DNA of 21,947 nucleotides from Cytophagales bacterium (GCA_003504855.1 DNZD01000064.1:1-21947), one strand, 5' to 3'. Numbered from the stretch's first letter, positions 1 through 8,412 are shown. Numbers and translations: made by a program. Notes: generated from the sequence alone by a model not told the origin.

Positions 1-1
1 G

Positions 2-1117
2 TACAATGACCTGCGTTCGGATAAGCTGATTAATTTTTCATTGGGAGCTCCGGCTGCAGAACTACTGCCTGCCGCAAAATTGAACAAAGCCGTTGTTCAG
101 GCATTGCGTTCGGCAAAAGACAATTGCCTGAACTATGAACATATTCAGGGCAATGTGCAACTGCGCAAGCAGATCGCTCGGCTCTCCTTTAACTGGGGCG
201 GTACCCTCAGCGAAGACGACATCGTAGTGACGGCTGGCTGTATGGAGGCGCTGTCATTAACCTTGAAAGCCATTACGAAGCCCGGCGATGCCGTGGCCAT
301 TGAGAGTCCGACCTACTTTGGAATTTTTCAGGTGATGGAAAGCCTGGGTTTGAAAGTAGTGGAGATCCCCACGGATCCAACCTCGGGTATTGATTTGGAT
401 GTGCTTGAAGGTTCTATCAGAAAATTTAATATCAGGGCCTGCTTGTTTGTGTGCAATTTTAATAACCCCATGGGAAGTTGTCTCTCGGACGAAAAAAAGA
501 AGAGACTTGTGGAGTTGCTCACCCGACACAGTGTGCCTTTGATTGAAGATGATATTTATGGTGAGTTGTATTTTGGCAAGAGCCGGCCACGTACCTGCAA
601 ATCGTTTGACAAGAAAGGTATCGTAATTCAGTGTGGCTCTTTTTCTAAGTCCCTGGCGCCGGGCTATCGGATCGGCTGGGCGGTGCCTGGCCGGTTTACG
701 GAAGATGTGATCCGGTTGAAGCGCATGAATACGGTGGCCACGAATACCCTGGCCCAGGCTGCTATTGCTGAGTTTCTGGAAAACGGCAGGTACGAACTAC
801 ACCTGAGGCACCTGCGCCGCGCCTTACACACCCAGTGTTTGAGATACATCCAGGCCATTCACGAGAACTTTCCCGAAGGTACGCGTGTTACACGTCCACA
901 AGGTGGTTTTGCACTTTGGCTTGAACTGGATAAGAAGATGGATACTTATAAACTGCACAAACGTGCACTGAAAGCAGGGATTGGTATCGCTCCGGGGCAG
1001 ATATTCTCTTCACAAGGACGGTTTGGCAACTGTTTCCGGATGAGTTTCGGACTCCCTTGGTCGGACCGCGTTGAACACGGTATTCGAACGTTGGGTGAAT
1101 TAGCCAGAAAACCATGA
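2..1117 (+). CDS. MocR/YdcR-type PLP-binding aminotransferase domain (5' end outside window)
   Basis: The reading frame is open at the left edge, so the start lies upstream. What is visible is a complete fold-type I aminotransferase domain. It contains the PLP-contact region VTAGCMEALSLTLKA, a conserved FNNPMG stretch, the EDDIYGELYF segment, and the Schiff-base lysine motif SFSKSLAPGYRIGW. This wording (EDDIYGE, SFSK.LAPG.R.GW) is typical of the C-terminal half of MocR-type GntR regulators such as YdcR, which carry a winged-helix DNA-binding domain in front of an aminotransferase-like domain. That N-terminal domain would be off the window, so a free-standing aminotransferase cannot be excluded. 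Members of the class sense PLP or amino-acid ligands and control nearby metabolic genes; the target here is unknown. The next gene, sod, has its own promoter. Confidence 0.85.
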   Translation, partial: YNDLRSDKLINFSLGAPAAELLPAAKLNKAVVQALRSAKDNCLNYEHIQGNVQLRKQIARLSFNWGGTLSEDDIVVTAGCMEALSLTLKAITKPGDAVAIESPTYFGIFQVMESLGLKVVEIPTDPTSGIDLDVLEGSIRKFNIRACLFVCNFNNPMGSCLSDEKKKRLVELLTRHSVPLIEDDIYGELYFGKSRPRTCKSFDKKGIVIQCGSFSKSLAPGYRIGWAVPGRFTEDVIRLKRMNTVATNTLAQAAIAEFLENGRYELHLRHLRRALHTQCLRYIQAIHENFPEGTRVTRPQGGFALWLELDKKMDTYKLHKRALKAGIGIAPGQIFSSQGRFGNCFRMSFGLPWSDRVEHGIRTLGELARKP

Positions 1118-1140
1118 CCGGAATCTATTTCAGTAAAACC

Positions 1141-1171
1141 TTTCTCACCCCCTACGGGGATAGTATATTTG
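1141..1171 (+). promoter_or_regulatory. Predicted Bacteroidota-type promoter of the superoxide dismutase gene
   Basis: TATATTTG at 1164-1171 matches the Bacteroidota -7 element TAnnTTTG exactly. A weak -33 element, TTTC (consensus TTTG), lies at 1141-1144, 19 nt upstream. The box ends 20 nt before the sod ATG, so the leader would be very short. There is no Shine-Dalgarno sequence before the ATG, as is usual in this phylum. Confidence 0.5.
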
Positions 1172-1191
1172 ACTAACAAAAATCAGCAACT

Positions 1192-1791
1192 ATGGCCTTT
1201 ACACTTCCAGCACTTCCTTACGCCACCAACGCCCTCGAACCGCATATCGATGCGCGCACCATGGAAATTCACCATGGCAAACACCACAACGCTTACGTTA
1301 CAAACCTGAACGCTGCGTTGGCGGGTAAACCCGAGGAGAACCTCTCCATCGAGGAAATTTGTAAGAATATTTCAAAGCACCCGGCTGCCGTGCGCAACAA
1401 TGGAGGCGGTCACTATAACCACTCTCTGTTTTGGTCGGTAATGGCCCCCAATGCTGGCGGAGCGCCGACTGGTGAACTGGCTGATGCCATCAACGCTGCT
1501 TTTGGCACCTTCGATGAGTTTAAGACAAAATTCAATACCGCTGCCACCACGCGCTTCGGCTCAGGTTGGGCCTGGTTGGTGAAAGATGGTTCCGGTAAAT
1601 TGGTTATTACCTCCACGCCCAATCAGGACAACCCCCTCATGGACGTTGCTGAAGTGAAGGGCACACCCATTTTGGGTCTTGATGTATGGGAACATGCTTA
1701 CTACCTGAACTACCAAAACCGCCGGCCGGATTATTGCGCTGCGTGGTGGAATGTGGTGAATTGGAAAGAAGTTGCCCGTCGATTCGCCTGA
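1192..1791 (+). CDS. sodA: Superoxide dismutase, Mn-type (Fe/Mn family)
   Basis: This 199-residue cytoplasmic enzyme converts superoxide to oxygen and hydrogen peroxide. The four metal ligands are visible: His27 (in [12 protein letters not shown]), His77 (in HYNHSLFW), and Asp164 and His168 (in DVWEHAYY). The outer-sphere glutamine that tunes the metal sits in the C-terminal domain (Gln145, in PNQDNPL), while the N-terminal position that holds Gln in iron enzymes is Gly (NNGGGHYNH). That arrangement is characteristic of manganese enzymes, although cambialistic use cannot be excluded from sequence. Length and order (N-terminal helical hairpin, C-terminal alpha/beta domain) are normal. No signal peptide is present. 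The gene appears monocistronic, with its own promoter at 1141-1171 and a strong hairpin terminator at 1807-1841. Naming it sodA rather than sodB rests on the Gln position. Confidence 0.97.
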   Translation: MAFTLPALPYATNALEPHIDARTMEIHHGKHHNAYVTNLNAALAGKPEENLSIEEICKNISKHPAAVRNNGGGHYNHSLFWSVMAPNAGGAPTGELADAINAAFGTFDEFKTKFNTAATTRFGSGWAWLVKDGSGKLVITSTPNQDNPLMDVAEVKGTPILGLDVWEHAYYLNYQNRRPDYCAAWWNVVNWKEVARRFA

Positions 1792-1806
1792 TCTTAAGTC
1801 TGAATA

Positions 1807-1841
1807 AAAAAAAGGGGCTCCCATTGGACAGCCCCTTTTTT
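1807..1841. terminator. Bidirectional intrinsic terminator between sod and the minus-strand operon
   Basis: An A-tract plus GGGGCT (1807-1819) pairs with AGCCCC plus a T-tract (1830-1841) around a 10-nt loop. The hairpin has a U-tract on either strand. It can therefore end sod transcription rightward and the minus-strand run (last gene 1859-2287) leftward. Confidence 0.9.
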
Positions 1842-1858
1842 ATGGTCTTGAATCCCGG

Positions 1859-2287
1859 TTATTTCCTTCGAATGATGTAGGCGACCCCTGCACGAATACC
1901 GAAGGCAGAGCCATTGAAGTAGTAGTCGCCCATCGCCTCCAGTCGCCAGTTGTCTTTGACGGCTTTGGAGTAACCTGCCCCCAGTGCGGCATCGTTGGCA
2001 CCAATCAATCCGCGAAAGCGGACAAAAATGTTATCGTTGGCATACCACCGGGCACCCATGACGAATGAGTTTTTCTGACGGGTGGTCCAAAGCTCGGCAC
2101 CCGCGCCAACCGCAAAACGGCGATCAATAAAGTAACTGACATCAAAACCCAATTGGGCCTTATCAAACAATTTGACGTTGTCTGTTTTAATAGCATCCAA
2201 TCCGCCAGTAACCATAAAATCATGGGTACTCTGCGCCATAGCTGATACCGAGACCAGCATAAAAAATGCAACGAGGTAGTGCTTCAT
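1859..2287 (-). CDS. Small exported outer-membrane barrel-like protein, function unknown
   Basis: The 142-residue product starts with a clear signal peptide (charged MKH, then a hydrophobic run, cleavage likely after SAMA before Gln19). The mature part alternates hydrophobic and polar residues in short strands rich in Gly and aromatics (AQLGFDVSYF, AVGAGAEL, FVMGARWYA, FVRFRGLIG, FGIRAGVAYI). This suggests a small beta-barrel in the outer membrane of perhaps 8 strands. I do not recognise a specific family or a substrate. The gene begins 15 nt after the uvrB stop and lies just before the terminator at 1807-1841, so it is probably the last gene of the run from the TPR gene. Nothing links it to DNA repair. 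Confidence 0.8.
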   Translation of the reverse strand: MKHYLVAFFMLVSVSAMAQSTHDFMVTGGLDAIKTDNVKLFDKAQLGFDVSYFIDRRFAVGAGAELWTTRQKNSFVMGARWYANDNIFVRFRGLIGANDAALGAGYSKAVKDNWRLEAMGDYYFNGSAFGIRAGVAYIIRRK

Positions 2288-2302
2288 AAAAAAATGGATA
2301 GG

Positions 2303-4336
2303 TTAATTGTTGGGTGATTTCTCTTCGATAAGTTTCTGCAAGGCAAGGAATTCGTCGCGCAGTCGGGCTGCCTCCATAAACTCGAGGTCTTTGGCTGCAC
2401 GTTCCATTTCCTTTCGTGTCTTCTCCATAATCTTGGTCAACTCTTCTTTCGACAGATAAGCCATGACAGGATCTGCCGCCAGGGTCGTGGCTTCATTCTC
2501 CACGTAAAACTTATTCCCGGATTTCCTGGCGTCAGCCACTTTGGTTTGTCCCAAAATCGAATCTTTATTCCTGATGATGGTTTGTGGTGTAATACCATGT
2601 ACCTTATTATATTCCATCTGTATGCTCCTCCGCCGATTGGTTTCATCAATGGCGGTCTGCATGGACTCCGTGGTGTGGTCAGCGTACATAATGACGCGTC
2701 CATTCACATTGCGCGCAGCCCGGCCGATGGTTTGCACCAGCGATCGCTCATTGCGCAGGAAGCCCTCTTTGTCTGCGTCAAGGATGGCCACCAGTGAAAC
2801 TTCCGGAAGGTCCAAGCCTTCCCGCAGCAGGTTTACCCCAACCAGTACATCAAATACCCCCAGCCGGAGTTCCCTTAAAATTTCAACTCGGTCCAGGGTA
2901 GCCACCTCTGAGTGTATGTAACGGCATTTTACGGACGCCCGTTCAAGAAATTTGGTGAGTTCTTCCGCCATCCGTTTGGTTAGCGTAGTAACGAGCACAC
3001 GCTCCTTTTTCTTTACCCGTTCGTCGATTTCCTCCAGCAGGTCGTCGATTTGATTCTTGCTGGGCCTTACGTCGATTTCCGGATCCAGCAAGCCGGTAGG
3101 CCGGATAATCTGCTCTACCACGACTCCTTCCGATTTCCGGAGTTCATATTCACTGGGTGTAGCGCTTACATAAACAGCCTGGCCTACCAGTGTCTCGAAT
3201 TCATTGAATGTCAAAGGGCGATTGTCGAGGGCCGATGGGAGCCGGAATCCGAAATCAACAAGGTTGGCCTTGCGAGAACGATCACCCCCCCACATGGCCC
3301 GTACCTGAGGTATCGTTACGTGGCTTTCATCAATGATGAGGAGATAGTCGTCCGGGAAATAGTCAATGAGGCAGAAGGGCCTGTCGCCGGCTTTGCGCCG
3401 ATCAAAGTACCGCGAATAGTTTTCGATACCGCTGCAGTATCCCAATTCACGCATCATCTCCAGATCAAATTCAGTTCGCTCCTTCAGGCGTTTCGCTTCC
3501 AGGTGTCGTTTTTCCATTTCGAACATCTGCACCTGCAACATCATGTCGTCCTGGATTTCTCGGATGGCTTGTTGCAAAGCATCTTTGCCCGTAACAAAAA
3601 GGTTGGCCGGAAAAATTGTTACGCCCTTTTCATCGGAAATTTTCTTTCCTGATGCGGGATCAATGCGCTGGATCGACTCGATCTCGTCACCGAAAAAATA
3701 AATGCGTACGGCGTAGTCGGCATAGGCCAGAAAGATATCGACGGTATCTCCCTTTACCCGAAAGGTCCCTCGACGGAACTCTGCTTCTGTCCGGCTGTAC
3801 AGAATATCAACCAGGGAGAATAACAGCCGGTTGCGCGCAATGACCTCTCCGGTTCGAAGCTGAATTCTATTCTTGCCAAACTCTTCCGGATTACCAATGC
3901 CATAGATGCAGGACACCGAAGCCACCACAACCACATCGCGCCTTCCGGTCAGTAGCGAGGATGTTGCACTCAGGCGGAGTTTTTCAATTTCCTCATTGAT
4001 CGAAAGATCCTTTTCAATGTACAGGTTGGAGGAGGGAATGTAGGCCTCGGGCTGATAGTAGTCGTAGTAGGAGATAAAGAACTCAACGGCGTTCTTTGGA
4101 AAGAACTGCTTGAATTCGCCAAACAACTGCGCGGCCAGCGTTTTATTGTGGCTGAGAATCAGGGTGGGCCGATTCGTTTGAGCAATCACATTGGCCATGG
4201 TGAATGTCTTCCCCGAGCCAGTAACCCCCAACAGGGTTTGGTGACTTTCTCCTTCAGAGAGGCCCTTTACTAATTTTTCAATGGCAACCGGTTGGTCACC
4301 GGTCGGAACGTATTCGCTGGTAAGTTGGAAGTCCAA
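2303..4336 (-). CDS. uvrB: UvrABC excision nuclease subunit B
   Basis: UvrB is the damage-verifying helicase-like subunit of nucleotide excision repair. UvrA loads it, and it recruits UvrC for incision. Visible parts, numbered for the 677-residue form, are: Walker A GVTGSGKT at about 37-44; the beta-hairpin SYYDYYQPEAY at about 89-99 that is inserted between DNA strands; the DESH Walker B motif in LLIIDESHVTIPQ; helicase motif VI around QTIGRAARN; the NRRR.IQ..YN..HGI.P.TI segment; and a C-terminal UVR motif that binds UvrC. The start is chosen at TTG 4336 because it gives MDFQLTSEY, the usual family N-terminus. TTG 4357 would add seven residues. No ATG exists between the upstream in-frame stop and this point. 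The gene follows aroE in the same direction. Confidence 0.97.
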   Translation of the reverse strand: MDFQLTSEYVPTGDQPVAIEKLVKGLSEGESHQTLLGVTGSGKTFTMANVIAQTNRPTLILSHNKTLAAQLFGEFKQFFPKNAVEFFISYYDYYQPEAYIPSSNLYIEKDLSINEEIEKLRLSATSSLLTGRRDVVVVASVSCIYGIGNPEEFGKNRIQLRTGEVIARNRLLFSLVDILYSRTEAEFRRGTFRVKGDTVDIFLAYADYAVRIYFFGDEIESIQRIDPASGKKISDEKGVTIFPANLFVTGKDALQQAIREIQDDMMLQVQMFEMEKRHLEAKRLKERTEFDLEMMRELGYCSGIENYSRYFDRRKAGDRPFCLIDYFPDDYLLIIDESHVTIPQVRAMWGGDRSRKANLVDFGFRLPSALDNRPLTFNEFETLVGQAVYVSATPSEYELRKSEGVVVEQIIRPTGLLDPEIDVRPSKNQIDDLLEEIDERVKKKERVLVTTLTKRMAEELTKFLERASVKCRYIHSEVATLDRVEILRELRLGVFDVLVGVNLLREGLDLPEVSLVAILDADKEGFLRNERSLVQTIGRAARNVNGRVIMYADHTTESMQTAIDETNRRRSIQMEYNKVHGITPQTIIRNKDSILGQTKVADARKSGNKFYVENEATTLAADPVMAYLSKEELTKIMEKTRKEMERAAKDLEFMEAARLRDEFLALQKLIEEKSPNN

Positions 4337-4393
4337 GCTGCCTGGGTTAAGCAGCAAATTTATGGATAACCCACCACAAAGCGGCTGGTCAGG

Positions 4394-5140
4394 TTATCCG
4401 TTATTCCAGATGGACCATGCTTTCTCCGCTTGGAAATGCAGCATCTCCAGACCATTCTTAATGGTGGCACCGCACATTTCTGCCTTTTGCAGGAATTTTG
4501 TTCTCGCCGGATTGTAAATCAGATCGTAGACAAAATGATCAGGGCCCAGCTGGTCATATGGTATGGCCGGCATATTGTTGGTATTCGGGCTCATACCCAG
4601 TGGCGTGGTGTTAATCACCAGATTTGCCTGCTTCAGCACCGTCGGTTTCGTCTCCAGGGTTTCATACGACAGGTCACCTGACTTCTCATCGCGGGAAACG
4701 ACCTTGAAAGGAATGTTGAGTTTCTTCAACGCTACCTGAACGGCCTTGGAGGAACCACCAGAACCTAACACCAGGGCATTTGATCCTTGTTGATTGGGAA
4801 ACCATTTGGCAATCGACTCCAGGAATGCGTCGCTGTCTGTATTGTAACCTTTCAGCTTGCCGTCCTTTATTTTGATCACGTTTACCGCACCAATGGTTTT
4901 GGCGAAGGAGTCTATCTCACTGAGGTACTTGATCACCTGCTCCTTGTACGGAATGGTCACATTGAGCCCAACGAGGTCAGGATTATCGCTCAGTAGTTTC
5001 TGGAGATCATCGATAGAATTCAGCGGGTACAGGTCATAGTGGTAATCGCGCAAGCCGTTCTGAAAGAATTTTTCGTCAAAATAGTTTTTTGAAAACGAAT
5101 GACTGACAGTCAGACCGATAAGTCCAAATTTCTTTTCCAT
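4394..5140 (-). CDS. aroE: Shikimate dehydrogenase (NADP-dependent)
   Basis: AroE reduces 3-dehydroshikimate to shikimate in aromatic amino-acid and chorismate synthesis, in the cytoplasm. The 248-residue protein shows the substrate-binding start GLTVSHSFSK (9-18), NVTIPYK with catalytic Lys66, GYNTDSDAF with catalytic Asp102, the dinucleotide-binding loop LGSGGSSKA (125-133) and Arg150 at the position that commonly contacts the NADP phosphate. NTTPLGMSP and the C-terminal NGLEMLHFQAEKAW are also family hallmarks. It is a little shorter than the E. coli enzyme (272), mostly through shorter loops. It lies 8 nt downstream of the DUF368 gene and upstream of uvrB, all on the minus strand, which suggests co-transcription. 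No other aro gene is in the window. Confidence 0.96.
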   Translation of the reverse strand: MEKKFGLIGLTVSHSFSKNYFDEKFFQNGLRDYHYDLYPLNSIDDLQKLLSDNPDLVGLNVTIPYKEQVIKYLSEIDSFAKTIGAVNVIKIKDGKLKGYNTDSDAFLESIAKWFPNQQGSNALVLGSGGSSKAVQVALKKLNIPFKVVSRDEKSGDLSYETLETKPTVLKQANLVINTTPLGMSPNTNNMPAIPYDQLGPDHFVYDLIYNPARTKFLQKAEMCGATIKNGLEMLHFQAEKAWSIWNNG

Positions 5141-5148
5141 GGGGTGGA

Positions 5149-6084
5149 TTAATTTTTAGTCTTTAAGTACTCAGCAGTCTTTTCAATGGCGACTACGAGA
5201 AAAATGCCTAAGGCAGCAAATAATATAGCGTAAAATAATTGTGGGTCTCCGGTCTTCAGGGCGTACTGGCCAGGCCAGATACTCTGATCAAATGCAGGTA
5301 CCTGGATGTTTTCATGGTTAAGCCTCCAACGAATAACTTCTTTCCAGGGCCAAACTTTATTGAGTGATCCGATCATAAATCCGGCGAGCAGGGCCAGCGT
5401 GGGAAAACGATAGTGCGCCAACACCCAACTGAGAGCATGAGAGAAACTAACCAGACCGATAAAGCAACCGATGACAAAAACGGCGATGACCGGCAGATCA
5501 AAATTGATCAGGGCCGTGATCATATATTCATACTTGCCAATGAGCAACAACACAAATGCACCAGAAATTCCGGGAAGGATCATTGCGCAAATGGCCAGGG
5601 CGCCACATCCGAAAATGAAAAACAGGTTGGTGGGGGTTTCAGTTGGAGAGAGCACGGTGATCATATAAGCCGCCACAATGCCAACCAAAAATGAAAGTAC
5701 GGTGGCTACATTCCACTTCTTAATGTCGCGTAGAATGAGCGGTGACGAAATAAGTATCAGACCAAAGAAAAACGACCACACCGGTATGGGGTAAGTATCC
5801 AGCAGATAGGTCATCAACCGCGAAAGCGATAACAGGCTTGTTACAATCCCGGCCAGCACGCAAATCAGGAAGCTGCCATTGATGCGTTTCCAGAAATTGG
5901 CAATTTCAAAGCGAAGCAGCAATTTGGCGGCATCGAGGTCGATGGATTTGATAGAATTGATGAGCTCCTCGTAAATCCCGGTAATGAAGGCGACCGTGCC
6001 ACCAGAAACCCCCGGGATCACATCGGCGCCACCCATGCTTATTCCTTTCAGGTACAACAACAAATAGTCTTTTGTTCTACGCAC
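5149..6084 (-). CDS. DUF368 polyprenyl-phosphate transporter (PopT family)
   Basis: This is a 311-residue polytopic inner-membrane protein with roughly eight to ten hydrophobic segments. The DUF368 signature appears twice: GGADVIPGVSGGTVAF near residues 18-33, and a second PGISGAFVLLLIGKYEY in the C-terminal half. This fits an internal duplication of re-entrant PGxSGG loops. Established knowledge: DUF368 proteins (PopT) and some DedA proteins (UptA) act as undecaprenyl-phosphate translocases that return the lipid carrier to the cytoplasmic face. The start is a GTG at 6084; an in-frame stop lies shortly upstream and no ATG is available until Met17, which would cut into the first signature. It sits 25 nt after comA and 8 nt before aroE. 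The neighbouring polysaccharide export operon would consume the same carrier. Confidence 0.9.
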   Translation of the reverse strand: MRRTKDYLLLYLKGISMGGADVIPGVSGGTVAFITGIYEELINSIKSIDLDAAKLLLRFEIANFWKRINGSFLICVLAGIVTSLLSLSRLMTYLLDTYPIPVWSFFFGLILISSPLILRDIKKWNVATVLSFLVGIVAAYMITVLSPTETPTNLFFIFGCGALAICAMILPGISGAFVLLLIGKYEYMITALINFDLPVIAVFVIGCFIGLVSFSHALSWVLAHYRFPTLALLAGFMIGSLNKVWPWKEVIRWRLNHENIQVPAFDQSIWPGQYALKTGDPQLFYAILFAALGIFLVVAIEKTAEYLKTKN

Positions 6085-6109
6085 AGCGAGATGGTTTTAA
6101 CCCGATTGA

Positions 6110-6913
6110 TTAATCCACCTGAAAGGGTGGGGTGCTCTTGTCTTTCTTCCGCTCCAGGCCGAGGAAGTGCAGAAAGGTGTCTCCCCGCAGTCCCAAGCGG
6201 ATGGTTTCAAGCGGAATTACTTCTTCTGGCGCAATATTGCCCAGGTTGACGTTGGCGCCCAGTAATTTGATAAACCAAACTTGTTGGGCTTTCTGCGGTG
6301 CTTCCCAGATAATTTTTTCAAATGGGATCTTGGTCAAAATCTCCTGAACAAGTCCAGACCTCACTTCACCGGTAGAGCGGAAAAGGCCCACATTACCACC
6401 TTCGCGGGCTTCACCAATTACTTTCCAGGCACCGGCATCGAGTTCCTTTTGCATCAACTCGATCCATTGATACGGAGGGATAATTTTGTCAGCGTCTTTC
6501 GATCCAACTTCCGAGAGTACCGTTACCTGTTGAGAAAGGCGCTTGATATAATCGCACTTCTTGTCATGGTCCAGGTCAATAGATCCATCTGACACTTCAG
6601 CGAATTGTAAATTGTACTTGTCTAATAGTTTCCGGTAGTCATCAAACTGATCCCTGATGATGAACGCCTCAAACAGGGTTCCGCCCAGGTAGCAAGGGAT
6701 TCCGGCATCCTTATACACCTTGATTTTCTCTTTCAGCGTGGGGGTGACATAGGAAGTCGCCCAGCCCAATTTCACGATATCCACATGTTCTGCGCACATG
6801 CTTACAAAATCCTCCGCCTGTCGTACACTGAGGCCCTTATCCATGGCCATGGTAAATCCTATTTGCCTGGGCTTAATGGTTCGCTCAGGAAGATTCTTCA
6901 ACGTAAAGTTCAT
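6110..6913 (-). CDS. comA: Phosphosulfolactate synthase (ComA family)
   Basis: The 267-residue product matches the ComA family TIM barrel. Segments recognised include PRQIGFTMAMDKGLS, VDIVKLGWATSY, the GIPCYLGGTLFE strand, FAEVSDGSIDL, VLSEVGSKD, VIGEAREGGNVG, WEAPQKAQQVWFI and GANVNLGNI. ComA adds sulfite to phosphoenolpyruvate to make (2R)-phospho-3-sulfolactate, first step of coenzyme M synthesis in methanogens. The plant heat-tolerance protein HSA32 belongs to the same family. Bacteroidota do not make coenzyme M, so the product more likely feeds a sulfonate such as sulfolactate or cysteate; cysteate is the precursor of capnine sulfonolipids known from gliding Bacteroidota (inference). No ComB or ComC partner is in the window. 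The start overlaps the stop of the TPR gene by 4 nt (ATGA), indicating translational coupling. Confidence 0.88.
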   Translation of the reverse strand: MNFTLKNLPERTIKPRQIGFTMAMDKGLSVRQAEDFVSMCAEHVDIVKLGWATSYVTPTLKEKIKVYKDAGIPCYLGGTLFEAFIIRDQFDDYRKLLDKYNLQFAEVSDGSIDLDHDKKCDYIKRLSQQVTVLSEVGSKDADKIIPPYQWIELMQKELDAGAWKVIGEAREGGNVGLFRSTGEVRSGLVQEILTKIPFEKIIWEAPQKAQQVWFIKLLGANVNLGNIAPEEVIPLETIRLGLRGDTFLHFLGLERKKDKSTPPFQVD

Positions 6914-8322
6914 GAGGGATTATCTTTTCTGAATTGGTCGATGATCTTATATAACGCCTTTTGCGTTTCTTGCTTCTGAAAAAAATCAAACAGGACGGTA
7001 TGTCCTTCAAAGTTCAAAAGTAAGGCATTTTCCAGATAATTAAATGCTTCCTTGAATTTGCCTCCTTCAATCAGGTACACGGCAATGCGATAAAAAAATT
7101 CAGGCTCATCCGGAATTTCCTCCATACCCTGAAGCATCACCTCTACGGCTTTGTCATATTCTCCGCGATCGTAGTAGATAAACGACCAGTTCAACCAGAT
7201 TTCTTTGTCTTCAGGTCCCAGTTGACTGGCTTCTTCGTATGCGCTGATACTGGAGATGGTATTACCGATCTTGAACTCCGCATGTGCTGCAGCTTTCCAG
7301 TAATCCGCATTCTGAGCATCAAGCTTGACGGCTTTGTTAAAAAAGTGCAGGGCCTGATACCACTTCTCTTGTTTTTCAAGGCAACTTCCGGCTCCGAACC
7401 AGGCTTCATCGTACATTGAATCAAGCTTGGTTGACTTCTGGAAATATTTCAAGCCCATGTCGTATTGCTCCAACCCTTCGTAGGCAGCACCCATGCAGCA
7501 GTATACCTCCGGACTCGGTCCCTCAATGTCAATGGTTTTTTGAAATGCCTCCAGGGCTTTGGTATATTTCAACTGGTTCATGAAGGCGTTGCCCATATTG
7601 AACCACGCTGATGCAAAATTCTCGTCGAGCGCTAACGCATACTCATAAGCTTCTATGGCTTCCTCGTATGATTCCAGTTTATTGCAGACGATGCCCAGGT
7701 TATACCAGGCGGCAGCCGAAAACGGATCTTCGTCTATGAACTTGCGATAGTACGAGAGGCTGTTCTCCAATTGCCCCACAATATCCAGGCAGTACGCAAG
7801 TTCGTACAGTGAACCTTCGTGGTTCAGATTTTCTTCTACGGATTTTTTATAGCAGGCAATGGCTTTTTCGTAGTCCTCCTGACTTTGATAGGCCAATCCC
7901 AGGCTGTAGTAAATTTCATCTTTGTCTTCTTCAGAGAAAGTGAGGGCCTGCTCGTAAATCTCCACCGCTTTTTCGTGCTTCCCTTGCAATGAATAAATGG
8001 ACCCCATCGATAGTAACATGTCGATATCCGTCGGGTGCAGGTTGAGGGCTTGCTCCAGCAGTTCAAGCGCCTCGTCGTACTGCTGCAGGTTGGAAAGAAT
8101 TTGCGCTTTGACGGCGATCAGTTCGGTGGAGAACGGATATTGCGCCATCGCCATGGAGACGGCCGTTAGTGCTTTTTTGTGCTTGGCGCGGTCGAGATAA
8201 TAGTAAATGATGGTCTCGTAAGCTTCCAGATCAAAAAAGACGCTCGACTTCTTTTTGAGAATTTCCTCGAAACTTCTGATCAACTCCTCTTCCTCTTCCC
8301 GTTTTCTGAATTCCTGCGCCAT
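6910..8322 (-). CDS. Tetratricopeptide repeat protein
   Basis: This is a 470-residue soluble protein made almost wholly of about twelve consecutive 34-residue TPR units. Examples are EIYYSLGLAYQSQEDYEKAI, AAWYNLGIVCNKLESYEEAI and SAWFNMGNAFMNQLKYTKAL; a partial repeat follows at the C-terminus. The N-terminus is charged (KREEEEELIRSFEEIL) and has no signal peptide, so the protein is probably cytoplasmic. Long TPR solenoids act as scaffolds for protein partners; none can be named here. ATG 8322 (MAQEFRKREE) is chosen because the 12 extra residues available from an upstream GTG at 8358 look unlike a natural N-terminus. It is the first gene of the minus-strand run, and its stop overlaps the comA start by 4 nt. 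Confidence 0.92.
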   Translation of the reverse strand: MAQEFRKREEEEELIRSFEEILKKKSSVFFDLEAYETIIYYYLDRAKHKKALTAVSMAMAQYPFSTELIAVKAQILSNLQQYDEALELLEQALNLHPTDIDMLLSMGSIYSLQGKHEKAVEIYEQALTFSEEDKDEIYYSLGLAYQSQEDYEKAIACYKKSVEENLNHEGSLYELAYCLDIVGQLENSLSYYRKFIDEDPFSAAAWYNLGIVCNKLESYEEAIEAYEYALALDENFASAWFNMGNAFMNQLKYTKALEAFQKTIDIEGPSPEVYCCMGAAYEGLEQYDMGLKYFQKSTKLDSMYDEAWFGAGSCLEKQEKWYQALHFFNKAVKLDAQNADYWKAAAHAEFKIGNTISSISAYEEASQLGPEDKEIWLNWSFIYYDRGEYDKAVEVMLQGMEEIPDEPEFFYRIAVYLIEGGKFKEAFNYLENALLLNFEGHTVLFDFFQKQETQKALYKIIDQFRKDNPS

Positions 8323-8365
8323 TCGTAAAGGGTTGGACCAAAATACAAAACTGGTCACGAATATT

Positions 8366-8400
8366 AAAAAGAGCCCTCCGTTGTGAATTGAGCGGCTTTT
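8366..8400 (-). terminator. Candidate intrinsic terminator of the polysaccharide export operon
   Basis: On the minus strand, an AAAAGCC/CTC arm (with one bulged G) pairs with GAGGGCT, followed by a CTTTTT tract. It lies 47-80 nt beyond the stop of the last gene in the operon. The bulge and the modest T-tract make this less certain than the terminator at 1807-1841. Confidence 0.45.
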
Positions 8401-8412
8401 CGAGTCAAAAGT

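Noticed and set aside
3050..3652. 200-codon open frame on the plus strand inside uvrB
   Set aside because: It lies wholly antisense to a strongly conserved gene, and its translation resembles no known fold; it reflects codon bias of uvrB.
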